Below, piece after piece: positions 46,030 to 58,440 of a stretch of 64,000 nucleotides of DNA. This stretch comes from Nymphalis io (taxonomy: Eukaryota > Arthropoda > Insecta > Lepidoptera > Nymphalidae). Both the position numbers and the translations under genes were made by a program. The stretch spans positions 1,550,001-1,614,000 of the forward strand of contig NC_065898.1 in NCBI RefSeq assembly GCF_905147045.1. Direction: 5' to 3'. Each line of letters begins with the position of its first letter. Position 1 is the stretch's first letter. The notes beneath the pieces were generated by a model. It had not been told where the DNA came from, ran no database searches, and worked only from the letters and a program-made list of their open reading frames with translations.

Positions 46030-46287
46030 TGATATTAATAGTAAGTAAGGATATCATCTTATATTATTTGCCAAATTATTCACAAAATGTAGATACGGAA
46101 ATAAAAAAACTTTTTATAGAAATTCAACAGTATAATATAAAGTAAAATTTACACTTTTTACAGATTTGTACAAATATCGAGAGCGCCTTCACAGAAGGCA
46201 TATACTTAGGCACTTAGCTTAAAACTATGATTGAGTCTTTGAGACACACAACACTTCAGTACACAGTCTATAATATCCACACATTCA

Positions 46288-47658
46288 TCACACTCTAGAC
46301 ACGTGAAGAGGTCTTTTATAATAAGGGTGCTGAGGTCTGAGAAGTGGAGGGGCACAACATGGTGCCTTGCGAGGGGGGCAGAGAGCCTTTTTCCACACGA
46401 CGGCGGTTTTCCTTGACCATGCCCAAGCCCCCGCCGCGATGCCACACGACAACCACAAACAAATGGACACACCACTCGAGCCGACTGTGTTTTCAACATT
46501 ACCGGCTTCCAAAGCGGCTAACAGTGCTAGGTTAGTCTGAGCTTCCCTCTTTCGGGCTTCGATGACTCGTGTGCCGGTTGCAAAAGCTGCTAGTAGCAAA
46601 TAGAGCAATCCACCGGCCGCTGCTCGTGCCGCCAACCTTCCAACTCGCTTTGCACCTCTCGAGTCAAGTGCTCGGCGAACTCTCATTATTCCCGGACAGG
46701 CACCGATCGCCAGCGCTATGGAGGTTATTAGTAATGCTCCTCTTGGAACTCCTATGAGCGCTGCAGCAGCCGTATCCGATACACCACACGTGCCCGTTAG
46801 TTCTTCGGCTGTCACCCTTCGAAGTGCTAAAGCCGCTGCAGTCCACGCACCAGCCCAGCCCCAAGCCACGGCATGTAGATACGCTGCCGCACGCTCCAAC
46901 GCCTCGGTAGACCATTCACTGGCCGCTGTCAAGTACCACGCTACACATGCGTTCGCGAACCAAGCATCTGCGGCTAGCGTGAAGTAATAAGTAAGAGAGA
47001 AGAAAGCCACACAAGTAGGTGACGCTAGTCCGTCGACCGCCAGTGTGACGCCGCTACAGGAAACCATCTTCGCTCCGAGCCAACCTCGCGTGACATGCGC
47101 TAATGCAACAAGAGCATGACATGTCGCCATCCACACTACTGGTCTCTCGGGATACCGATACCGCGATGGCTCGGCGCAAAATGTTAGCAGTGCAAATGAA
47201 GTTGATAATAAAGAGAACCAAGCGAGGGTGATCATCCAGATTTCGGCAGTTCGCTTGTCGGTTTGCGTGTAGCGAGCGTGTTGCCCACACGCAGGCCAAC
47301 ATTCGCCGGTCGGTGCCCTCGTGTAAGCTGGCGGGCAGCCGTGCTCTCTAAGCTCCTGATCGTGGAATGGCCAACGTGGGATTGGTGGCGGTTCCGATTC
47401 CAACTCACTAGCGTTAGGTGGCCGCATGCATAGTCGTCTATCAGGTCGGAGTGGGAACGCGGAACAGTCTAGCTTGATACTGGGCGGCAATAACTTGATT
47501 TGCTCCTTGCAGTCTTCGACGACCTTTTCGCAGAGGGCTCGGCACGCGCTCACGGAACCGGAGACTTGCTCAGAGCACAACGGTGCGAACGCTGAGCAGA
47601 GAAGGAAACGTGCGTGCAGGGAACATTCACTGGCCAGGATACCCGTGAATGCTGTCAT
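46288..47658 (-). CDS. Frizzled-family Wnt receptor, terminal exon (divergent, fz3-like)
   Basis: Seven-transmembrane plasma-membrane receptor for Wnt ligands. The exon starts at 47658 after a TTGTTTCAG acceptor, so the in-frame ATG there is not necessarily the initiator. It encodes ~456 residues to the stop. Order: end of the cysteine-rich domain (Cys-rich ~15-75, with CysSerAlaPheAlaProLeuCys and CysArgAlaLeuCysGlu); a Pro-rich linker; a Cys-containing juxtamembrane segment; then seven hydrophobic segments. TyrArgTyrProGluArgPro follows TM1, TrpSerThrGluAla precedes TM4, and LysThrAlaValValTrp (KTxxxW, ~417-422) follows TM7 as the Dishevelled-binding site. The tail is short and Pro/Cys-rich. 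Many otherwise conserved Frizzled residues are replaced by Ala, so it is a fast-evolving member. Fly fz3 is the closest in style, but the subtype is not proven. Upstream exons (signal peptide, first CRD cysteines) were not found. Confidence 0.9.
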   Translation of the reverse strand: MTAFTGILASECSLHARFLLCSAFAPLCSEQVSGSVSACRALCEKVVEDCKEQIKLLPPSIKLDCSAFPLRPDRRLCMRPPNASELESEPPPIPRWPFHDQELREHGCPPAYTRAPTGECWPACGQHARYTQTDKRTAEIWMITLAWFSLLSTSFALLTFCAEPSRYRYPERPVVWMATCHALVALAHVTRGWLGAKMVSCSGVTLAVDGLASPTCVAFFSLTYYFTLAADAWFANACVAWYLTAASEWSTEALERAAAYLHAVAWGWAGAWTAAALALRRVTAEELTGTCGVSDTAAAALIGVPRGALLITSIALAIGACPGIMRVRRALDSRGAKRVGRLAARAAAGGLLYLLLAAFATGTRVIEARKREAQTNLALLAALEAGNVENTVGSSGVSICLWLSCGIAAGAWAWSRKTAVVWKKALCPPRKAPCCAPPLLRPQHPYYKRPLHVSRV

Positions 47659-50600
47659 CTGAAACAAGTAAATATAACCCCATTAAAATCATTAAAAATA
47701 TCTTGCGATAATTTATTTAAAATAAGACCATCGAACACGTACACACGCAAGGAAACGATTTTCTAAATAATCGCTACGTACGTTTATATATAAATCTTCA
47801 ATACCACTCAAGGCTCAAATATCAAATGTTTAAGTTTATTCGAGTAAATAAATAATACAGCTAAGTACCTACCAAGAATCGGAGACTCAATGGATTACCT
47901 AAAGTAAACAAACTCGGCTATAGCTTATAAGTGCTTTGAAATTTAGGAAATTGCATTTGAATCTTTGTTACTAAGGCTTAAGGTATTTTTTTGTATAAAA
48001 GCTGCAGCGAGGTATTTGTATCAATAGAAACCCTTGTATGTGATCCAAAGACATCTAAAACGAAGTGCGCGTGAGCAAATGTTTGTTAAGGCGAAGTATC
48101 ACTTCCATAGGCACTAAAGTATAACAGAATAATGGAGAAATTGACAAATTGAAATAATAAGTCAACAATAATAAGTCTTATGTTATTTTTAAATGATTTA
48201 GCACAAAAGGTTAACTTAGATCATATCGAATGATTCATCTACTGTTTTTAATAATGACAAGATTTCGTCTGTAATGCTTTTTCGATACTAAATTATAGAA
48301 AAATAAATTACCAAGAAAACTTTTTAGTAAAATAAAATAGGCATGTCCCTTTAACAGAAATATTTTAAGTGGTGCCGACACACTAAACCTCTTTCGAAGG
48401 CAAACAGCCGTGTTTGCTCACAATTGTTGGCTTAAAACGAAACGTTTTGGTGAAAAAACTGATGATGCCTCAGTTTGTGACCAGCCTACCGTTCTGTAAT
48501 AGGATTGTATGGGAAGAATCGGAAGGATTGTTTGGGATTTTAATCTGTATCTGAGTAATTTTTTGTTATTTTAAGTAGGGTGTACATTTCAAATTTAGAA
48601 AAAAAAACAATGACTTTTTTTTCATAGTTACTAAATAATATGTTCTTAATTTAAAATTTTCCTGTATCTTTTTATAAAATAATATTTTATAGGTAATGTG
48701 TTTTTAAATGTATCATATATTTAAAAAAAAAAACAATCCATTTATGATAAAGGATTCGTTTTTACTTTTGTATCTGTGTATGTGTCATAATAGACAAAGA
48801 ATGATGCAAAGAAGACTTATGTTCTATCTTACTATCATTATTTTTCAAATGACAATAGTAACATATTGTAATAATAATATTTATCTTGTGTGTGTATGTG
48901 TTTTTTTTTAATTAAGACTATTTCTTATTTTCGGGCACTATGTCCTCCGCTCAACAGTTTAGATTCTACAAACGGTTATTCTATTTTAGTTTCAAATAAT
49001 GTGTTTTTTGAATGGCACGAATAATCTTCTCCTTTCACAATACATAATTGCCCAAAGGGATCATTCTGTGAATAGTTTTTGTTGTTCGTATTTGCGACGT
49101 AGAATGACGAATTCTCGTTGAAAAATATCGCTTGACTTGGCAAAGGATCTTTTGCCTCTTCGTGGATTTACAAATATTTTTTTAAGATTTTAATTTATAG
49201 ATTGATTATCGGTTTTTTTTTACACTGAATTTTTTTATTTTTTATAAACATTATTTGCAAATAAACCTCTTTTTATAATCTATCCATTTTATTATCTACA
49301 TATATTAATTTCATGTCTCGAAATATAACCTAAAAATTACAACTGAATACAAACTGTTCTAAAATCTTTACTAAAACAAACAAAAAATTTAAAATTGTAC
49401 GCAGTTTAAATACGCGACCATGCATTTTAGATTTCAATTATAAAGTTACCAAAAATAGTTCGTTAATAATATTTAATTCGCTTCTTAAAGCGCTTCTGTC
49501 GAAATTGCGTAAGAAATACTCTCGTTATGGCGATCTTGATCACATCATCTAATCATTGTGACGATCCTAAAAGGAACAACCGTTCAATTACCTAAAAACT
49601 TGAAACGCACGTTATGTTCGGTCTTTTCATTTGGAGGCCAGTTTTAAAAAAAAACCAGTGGCCTTGCCTTTGTCTTATTTAGGGTTCTCACAATTGACAA
49701 AATGTCGTATTTCAAAGACTAATAATTAAATAATTGTGTCTTATACATAAGGAATAATGCTTGTTTTTGTTCGTAATCTATTCGTTCGATTTTTAATTGA
49801 ATTTCGAATTGTTCAAGTTGTTTGTCGTGCAATAGATGGCGCGCGAGAAAAGCCCGATAATTGTTTACAAAAAAAATAATTAAGTGGCATTCCATCATAC
49901 GTACATAAACGTTTTAAGTAGAAAGGACAAACATACAAATATAATTTTTCACATCACAATAAGAATGGTTTAAGAACGCATATAGGGCAAACAACATTCA
50001 TTTTTATATTATACAGTAATTTATAAATCTTGGACAGTATATACAGTTATTAATTTCTTATTAATATAGATAATAAATATACTATATAGATTAAAAAAAT
50101 ATATTTAAAGTTGAGACTACTAGCGCCACCTAGTGTATTATGTTGATATAGACAAGTTCAATTTATATAAAAAACAAAAAAAAATTATTCGCCATCCCCA
50201 TTACGAAATGCATATAATAGACCTCTTTCGTAAATACTTTTGCAACACGGGCTCAACTTGGCTTGAATGAAATACTACATTTTGTATTAATAAATTAAAA
50301 ACATTCGATTGATTACAAATGAAATAATAAACTAATCATAAAATACAACTATAATGCGTAGTGATAGCCCTATTCGTCAGCAGTCAGTCATTCGCGGCGG
50401 GTTTTTGTCAGCCACTTTAGCGGGAACTGCTTTTATTCTGTCTAAATAACATAATGACGTAACTAACCCTTGAAAAATCGTTTGAGCAGTAGTTTTGCAT
50501 GATTGTGCCGCTTGAAATATGAACTTAACTAAGTCATGTAATGAAATTAATAATTAGTTCTCGATAAAATTCTATGTAAGCATCTACGGTTTGTATGGAA

Positions 50601-51324
50601 TTCCGATTATTGTCACTAGACGGCGCTGTTTTCATTCCATACAAACGGTTAACCACAACGGTATCGAATAAGTAAAAATACTCGCAATAGGCACTCTGGT
50701 CGAAATCAAAGGCTTTAGGTTATGTCTATCCATTACAAACAGAACGTTTAATAATGTACGTGAATATATAGGATAAACAAAAATATACTTAAAAACATGT
50801 TAGTGATTACAACATTCAAATTAAGACAAGAAAAATGTTTATTTCAAATCAAATTACTTTTTTTTAATTTGAAATATGAAAAAAGCATAAACATTAATTT
50901 ACGATTAAAAAGTATTTGTACATATAATAAAATCATCAAAAATTAACAAAACAAGCTATACCCTTTCAATGTAAACTTAATATTTGTTAATTTAAAAAGC
51001 ACTCAAACACGTTGCATTGTTACAAAGGCCGGGAGACGACAAAAAAATTAATTACCAACACAATCCGAAAATAGCTGAATGCGACCGCGCGGCTTTGATG
51101 TTTCAAAACATACTGAAAATAATCTCCAGCAACGATGCAATGAGCCGTAGCAAGTAATTAACTAACATATTTTTAGGTCAAATATTTTATCGATCCGTGA
51201 AAAGAATATTAATTTATAAAGATCTAGCGGTACTATTACATAAGTCATAATATATTTATATTAGCCATATGAAGGAAAAAGTTCTATTTTTTTATTGAAT
51301 TAAAGAAATAATTAATATATAAAT
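47659..51324. other. Upstream intron or flank of the Frizzled exon
   Basis: AT-rich and largely free of SINEs, unlike the GBF1 introns. CTCF-like cores occur at 49834-49842 (+), 50122-50131 (-) and 50618-50627 (+). A 13-bp inverted repeat (50589-50601 / 50634-50646) encloses the last. No exon recognised. Confidence 0.35.
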
Positions 51325-51535
51325 AATGCGAGCAGAAATAATTAGTATTGTTGTGTTCCAGGTTGAAATATGAGTAAGCCAGTGTAACTTCAGGCATATG
51401 GAACATATCATCTCACGATTAGTTCCGAAGGTTGCTGGTGCATTAGCGATTTAAGGAATGGTGAATATTTACCGTGCTGTTGTCTATTAGCGGTAGTGAC
51501 CATTTACCATCAGGTGACCTAAAAAGGATTGGCAC
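51325..51535 (+). repeat. Family D dispersed repeat, degenerate
   Basis: AGTATTGTTGTGTTCCAGG ... TTACCATCAGGTGACC. Confidence 0.65.
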
Positions 51536-52032
51536 CTACGTTTTAAAGAACGCATAACGCAAAGGATAAAATCATAAAACTCAATGACCATTTACAGCTC
51601 AGATAATTTAATCAAATGTTTACGTTTCGCAATTTATAAACGCGTACTTTCAGGAGGCCTCGATATAATATTTACTCCACATGTCAATTATTTACAGAGC
51701 ACTCGGCGGTTGCCTTTGATCGCCTATCAGCCTTTGAAGTTACGCGCCGTTTCACGTCCGATGTATAGAGTACATCTGAGAAATAACCAAGTACGAACGA
51801 ACTATAAAGATATAAATATAATTTATAACTTCATTGCGTTTAACGAATAACGCAATTTAAAAATGTTTTTGTTGTTAATAATGCCTTTACTTAATACGTT
51901 ACTTGTACATTTCTTATACTACTACAATGCATACGACGAATGTTATGTATTTATCGCATGTGTTGTGTTTACGTATACATGAGATATATAGTACTCTTAA
52001 ATTTCGCTTTTACAAATATAAATACACTCTTT

Positions 52033-52260
52033 GTGGTAGGGTTCTGAGCAAGCCCGTCTGAGTAGGTACCATGTACTCATCAAATATTCTATCGCAAAAC
52101 AGCAATACTTTATTTTTGTGTTCAGAGTTAAAGTGGAATGAGCCAATGCAACTACAGCACTACGGTAACTAAGGAACGATTAATTTTTCTTACAGCGCCA
52201 ATAACTATGGGCGACGGTGACCATTTACCATCAAGTGGCCCATTTGCCCGTCCCACAGTC
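52033..52260 (+). repeat. Family D dispersed repeat, degenerate
   Basis: GTGGTAGGGTTCTGAGCAAG ... ACCATCAAGTGGCCCATTTG. Confidence 0.7.
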
Positions 52261-54801
52261 CCCCAGCTGCCTTCTTATTATAGAAACATATAAACATTTA
52301 AATTAAGTAAAGTACACGATAGAAGATTTTCTAATGTTTGTCGCCTCACTTAATTTTTCAAGAATACATTTAATACATCAACAACACCGAGGTAAACACG
52401 TTCTATTCCTGTTTTTGTTGCAGCGTATGACAAAGTATGTCTTCATTTGCGCTTCTAGTAACGGAATAAATGTTAGCTATAGCGTCATTAGAAACCTGAG
52501 GACAGAGAACATGCAGATACAATGGAAAACTCATCAGCCTATAGATAAACTGTTTCAGAGAAATTTTATATAAGATTGACACGAGTAAAAATGTATAAAC
52601 CAGTTTAATCTGGTATCAACTAGATTAAGGCACTCGTATTTGTTACCGTAATCAATATTCAATTCAAAAATAAATTTAATATAATACTAATTTAATTTTT
52701 GTTTATCTAATTATTATTTGATACGTAATTTTCTTTAAAATTATAATGTATATGTGTATATAAAAAATCCGCTTGTTTGCCTATAGTAAAATAAAAAAAA
52801 AACAATAATGCCTATTCTGAATTATCATCGTTCTATGTCCACGCCGTCATTTCCTACGGTCATCGTAATTCTTACAAAGATGGCCGTCTGCTGAAATGTT
52901 TATCTCAGCGGTTCTTTGATGTTCTCGCAATTAGGGTTGGCGATTAAACGTTTCATTAAAAGATGCATCGTTCGTTGACCCCGAGTTTGACGTCTGCTGT
53001 CTACATCGACTGATTTCAAAAATATCGTTCGTTATATAAAAATGATAGTATCTTAGTAGTAAAAGTAACTAATTAATGTATGACGCATAAATCCAATAAC
53101 ATATATGTATATATATTTTTTTATTTGTGGATTACAGTAGTTTAATGATAGAGTTTTGTTCATGTACGTAATATTTTAGATTGGTAGTCAATTTGCTATT
53201 GTTAGCGATCTATGGACAATAGGGTTGGCAGCATACATATCGTAGCTGTCATGAAAAACTTTTTTTTATTTTTTATTATGTTTTGTTAGCGGTTATTTTA
53301 GCGATTATTGAACAGGGTAATATTAGGGCAGTGTGAGATAACTATATTAATTATATTATATAATCGTTTTAAATATGATATAATTATTTCAGTAATTCTA
53401 GTCTAGAGAATTCCAATCGCGATTATTGTATTTAGTAGCTATTTTTCATTTTATGTATATTATATTTTGTTAAGCACGCAATGAAAATAAACTTTTATAT
53501 AATTACATATTTATATATTTATAACCAAACTCAAGTAACAAAAACATGCCAAATTACAATCGTGGTTGCAACATTTTTTGTTTTGTTTAAAAAAAGAGCA
53601 CTTTTGTTAAGTTTCGTTCAAATTGGAACAACGCCAAGTTTGAAACCCGATTATGGTTGAACCAGCTGGATTCATTCAACCCGATCTATTCCGAACAGTC
53701 GGCAATAAACTCTGCTACGTCCGAGTACGGGACTAAACCCATCGATGAATGCTTTTATAAAAAAAACGTTTTACATATTGTCGAAGAACCGATTCGGAAG
53801 AGAAATGCTATGAAATTCTGCACTGATATCATAAACTGTGCTCCACATTGTTTATACGATAAGCCCAGCGGTGGGATTTATATGTAGTAACTTTACTACA
53901 ACATGGGTAAGATTTTATGTCTTTTGACCCTATTATTACACTGGCTCACTTCAATCTTTCAAACCGTAACAAGGTAATACAGATATCATGGTTAGGGGTT
54001 TGTATAGTTGGTAATCATCTGCACTCCCCACCACTTTTAAGGTTGTTTCTCGCTTCTTATAGATATTATTTTTGTAATAAGGTCAATTCTCATCATTATA
54101 TTGTTAGTTATTTCAGATCAGGTTGATAATATACATTAAAATTATATAAAAGCATAAACATCAAAAAATTATTATGGGTCTCTTTAAAAAAAGTATACGA
54201 AAAATAAAAAATAAAACTAGCGCGATATGGCAACATTCTTGTTTCGTAATTATTTTTTAAGAAGCTAAGTATCTTATAAAAAATACCTTATCACATTTTA
54301 TAATCAAAGAAATAATTTAACAAAATAATGTCACTTGAGGGTACCACGACATAACATTCAGTTGTTATTCCCAGAAGCTAGTCAGATCAAACGTAACTGA
54401 GATTGATATAAAAACAAGTTTCCATTGAATGTGAGATTTCTGTTAATTAGAGCGGTCTGAACATAAACTTCGTTTTATAGTTCAGTAATCAACGTTTGGG
54501 AACTTTGGAAGTTAATTAGATGGTCTTATTAGATTCGTTTTGAAAATTAAATCGGAAACAAAAATTAAAACGAAATCGGATTTTATTCGTGAGCACCGAT
54601 TAAAAAAATAATGGTCAGTTAACAAATAGAGCTCCAAAAATTTTTCAGTATAAAATTATATTGTTTGAAGTTGAAATATATCGTAAAGATATTAGTAAAA
54701 TATTATTCGTAATATTTCGCCAACAATGCTTACGCTAAGGGTTAGAATATTAAACATAGTATAGACATTTAGATATTGTATGATAAAGTGAAATAACCGT
54801 A
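52261..54801. other. AT-rich, two unassigned open frames
   Basis: Open frames at 52334-52573 and 53657-53887 (+) have no recognisable domain, start context or splice context. 53905-53975 resembles a decayed family D fragment. Nothing else seen. Confidence 0.35.
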
Positions 54802-54996
54802 CCGTAACAGCCTGTGAATGTCCCACTGCTGGGTAAAGTCCTCCTCTCCCTTTTTAAGGAGAAGATTTCGAGCTTATTCCACCACGCTGCTCCAGTGCGG
54901 AATGATGGAATAAACATGTGGCAGAATTTCAGTGAAATTAGACACATGCAGGTTTCCTCACGATCTTTTTCCTTCACCATAAAGCACGAGATGAAT
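54802..54996 (-). mobile_element. SINE family C, head truncated
   Basis: Tail CAGCCTGTGAATGTCCCACT at left, body to AAAGCACGAGATGAATTA. Confidence 0.82.
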
Positions 54997-55477
54997 TAAG
55001 TGAAATAAATCATTTAAGATTAAAAATAAAAAGGTATTATTCGACTACAAGGAAAGTTTATGCCCGACCAATGTAATCGCTTCAAATCTTCAAGATTGAG
55101 ATCATTAACATTTTTATTTCATACTCTGTTATTAGGAATTAAAACGCATTATAGCAGCGGCTGCAATCGTCGTATCTTTATAAGATACGCTTGTAAAACA
55201 CTATGCAAAACTGAACTCTATTCAATTGTTATAAGGTATCATTTAAGAAACAATCATAATTGCATACAACTTAACAGTGTCAACGTAAGCTAATTTGAAT
55301 TCTATTGTTATGGGTATAAGGCTGATAAGTATGATATGTATTCGGAGATGGTCACAAGGTTCGTCAGATTGTGAATTAGTTACGCTAGGCTGAACGCCGG
55401 CGATCCTTTGTAGCTTAGTCAAGTGCGAGATGCATGAATATCGAGTTTTTAGAATCGATATTGTATAAATATATGAT

Positions 55478-55615
55478 GACCTTAAGAAGGTGGCGGGCAC
55501 CAACCAACTGGATGCGGAAGGCGGAGGACAGGGAGCTTTGGCACACCTTGGGAGAGGCCTATGTTCAGCAGTGGACAATGATTGGCTGTTGATATGATAT
55601 TGATATGATATATCT
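55478..55615 (+). mobile_element. RTE LINE 3' fragment, short
   Basis: ACCTTAAGAAGGTGGCGGGC ... GGCTGTTGATATGATATTG. Matches the last ~120 bases of the RTE element, with a 4-base duplication (CCAA) and a TGATAT-repeat tail. Confidence 0.9.
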
Positions 55616-56824
55616 TTTTTTTCTGAAAACACTGTGTGATATATTATATATTATAATATGAATTCCGAAATTGTTAGTATAATTTTTAGTATTAATTGGA
55701 AAAGTAGAAGAATCAAAATTATATCAACTGCCATATTAATTAAACTTATTTTTGTTTCATTCGTGTTATGAACTATTTATATACTTTAAGAAACGAAGAA
55801 CTGGCTGAATAATTGTAGTAAAAAAATTAAGACTGTTCGATAACAATAGGTATTATCATTCGTAGTTTTAAACTATTCCAGAAATAATCATATCTGCATT
55901 CTAAGCTTTATTAAAGTTTCGTATATATCAACAGCACATATGTCTGTCTGTGTACTGACCTCGGGCCAGAAAATAAACCGAGTTAATATTGCTTTAATGT
56001 GTTCATAAAAATTTTAAAAGAGCAGCGTTGATGTAATGTGCAATAAATTTCAAGTATTTTACTTAGCACGTCGTAAATGTCGCGTTAATATATATGTGCG
56101 AATGTTTGTCTGTCAATTTTGTACTGACCTTCGAGATTTTTTTTTAATCTGTCAGGATAAATTTAAAATCCAATTAATTTCATATGTTTCTTTTTTTAAA
56201 TAATTATAGAACAAAGATCTGCGATGTAAGACGCGTCATTTTAACCATAGACAAACACCTCATTCATTATTTGAATCCTCAATATTAGTTTTTCATGTAC
56301 TTAATTTGTTTTCATTGTCGTTTCTCTTAAAAGTCCCATCTTTTATTGAGTGGTATATTATATCAAGACGAAGTTACAAATATATTTTTTTAATTAATTT
56401 AAATATATACTTCGATCACCTTTTTTTATTAAATATAATTAAATTAATCCTGACATTTAACACATACGTTAACATAACGTTGATTAAGATAATTACTGTA
56501 CTTTTTCTATTAATTTAATATTAAATTTTGATCTCATGAAATTAAAAAAGATTGCTTTTAAGAGCAGGAAGTAACGGAGGCTGCGAGGCGGGATACGGCG
56601 CCAGTCATTATCAAATGATAACAAATTAAGAACAACAAACATGAAGGCATTTTAGGAATTCTTATTTCATAATATAAGAGAGATGAGCCTACGTCTTTAT
56701 TATTATAAATTATAAAAAAAATATCATAAACATTACAAGAAACCAATGTAATTTACGTTATGATTAATGCTAAATTTGCATTGTATATTTGCTCAGATTG
56801 CAGAGTATTCCCGAAGTTGTATTT
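55616..56824. other. AT-rich with possible Helitron-like scraps
   Basis: Two related segments (GTCTGTCTGTGTACTGACCT near 55948 and GTCTGTCAATTTTGTACTGA near 56108) suggest fragments of one dispersed element. No genes. Confidence 0.3.
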
Positions 56825-56995
56825 ACACTCCAGTGCCTCGGAGAGCACGTAAATCTTGAGCCTGAACTCTACAGTCGTAAACCGTCTCATCAGATTGTAG
56901 AGAGTAAAGAATAAAGAGTGCATCTGTCTTTGTTAAAAATTTGTATACTATAATACCCGTGCCGTTGGCTGCAGTTGCAAATGACCGTCGTATCA
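56825..56995 (+). mobile_element. SINE family B, decayed fragment
   Basis: ACTCCAGTGCCTCGGAGAGC ... AGAGTGCATCTGTCTTTG. Confidence 0.6.
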
Positions 56996-57811
56996 AGAGA
57001 AGCCAGAACTTCGTTAAGTTTTTTATAAAGAATATAATATCCTTATTGTCCAAGTGGTCAGGATCGAACCCGCTTTCACATTACTAGGCCATAGCTATTA
57101 AATCTTCACATGACTTCGAGCACATATAAATTAGCATTGCTACACATTTCACATTGGATTGTTTATGACTTACGTGCGAGTCATTTTTAGTTTACACAGT
57201 AATTAGTATCATATTGGAAATTGTCGAGAGCAACACTTGTGTAGGAATGTACATTTGAACTGCAATATAACTTGAAACATTTAACAGCTTTAAAATTATT
57301 TGTAGAACGGATCTTTGGAGTTACATAAACCATTAATGGTTTATTATTATTATTTATTTAAGGAATATTTATTAATTCATTTTGTATTCAATATATCGTC
57401 ATAATATTATATTGCATAAAATAAAATTTAATAGTTATAAATGTGTATTGTAAAGTGCTTTAAAGTATATATTTTTTATAAAATATAATACAATATAAAG
57501 TACAAAAATTACCTAAAAACACACTAGCAATAAATATAAAAATTTAATGTTATGTGTATTTATTTTTTTGTTCTCATAATGTAACAAACAAAATGTATTA
57601 TAGATTTAAATAAAGTATTCGTGAAATTATTCACGTGGAAGAATTTCTAAGGCATCTTAGGAACCCATTTATTTCCCTACACCTTTTTCCGAAAGGCACC
57701 GGGCCGACCGCGACTTTATTAACATACAAATAAGCTATAAACAGAACTATATAAATAATACGAGTTTAACAGTCGTTGTGCAACAAGAGTATGATGATCA
57801 GAGAGACAAAT
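56996..57811. other. AT-rich, no feature seen
   Basis: No coding or repeat features recognised. Confidence 0.35.
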
Positions 57812-58095
57812 ATCGGCCACGGCAGCCAATCTCAAGATTGTTTAGCCATATAGACTATAGATACTACAGTGTGCAAGTCTAGTCGCAAACACAAGTAAAC
57901 TCTCTATCCCCGCACTCTCATAATTCAATGAGACGCCAACGGCAACTACTTTACGTGCTTCCCGAGGAATAAGTGTACACTTCTAACTTCCAGAACTCCA
58001 CTCAGAATTATCAACAGAAAAGCTTTTTTATTGGCCTGGCCTAGGATTTGAACCCCGAACCTCGTGATCTAGCTACTAGATTAACGCAGCAGTCA
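57812..58095 (-). mobile_element. SINE family B, diverged full-length-like copy
   Basis: Head at the right (GGATTTGAACCCCG, CTAGCTACTAGATTAACGCA), body diverged. Confidence 0.7.
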
Positions 58096-58254
58096 AATAT
58101 GTGCACTATATTAAAGTAAGGAAGCCACAATCAGTAATGGTATACAATGATGTACGTCGCCTATTTTCGTCCCTACTCTTACGTCGTAACACAAACTTGA
58201 CGCTAAGGTAATTAGATATGTTTCCCACTTAGGCATATTAGTAATTCCTTCGGC

Positions 58255-58440
58255 ATTGCATTGCGTGAATCTTAATAAAAGATTACGAGTTCAAATCCGG
58301 GCAAGCATCAAGTTTATTATTCATCTCGTGTTTGGCGGTTAATGACATATATATATTATCTACATACATAACATCGTGAGGATGAGTCGGATGAAAATAC
58401 GCGTGTGTATCCACTTCCGCATTGGATTGGTTTTCAAACT
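58255..58440 (+). mobile_element. SINE family C, decayed
   Basis: GAGTTCAAATCCGGGCAAGC ... ATCGTGAGGA ... CGCATTGGATTGG. Confidence 0.6.

Noticed and set aside
46206..46499. Minus-strand open frame of 97 codons
   Set aside because: Overlaps the Frizzled C-terminus in another frame and has no domain.
51584..51850. Plus-strand open frame of 88 codons
   Set aside because: No recognisable domain or context; length is within chance for this window.
53657..53887. Plus-strand open frame of 76 codons with mixed composition
   Set aside because: It looks somewhat protein-like, but no domain, homologous copy, splice or promoter context was found, so it is not listed as a gene.
55243..55632. Minus-strand open frame of 129 codons
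   Set aside because: Its first part is antisense to the RTE 3' fragment and the rest has no domain.
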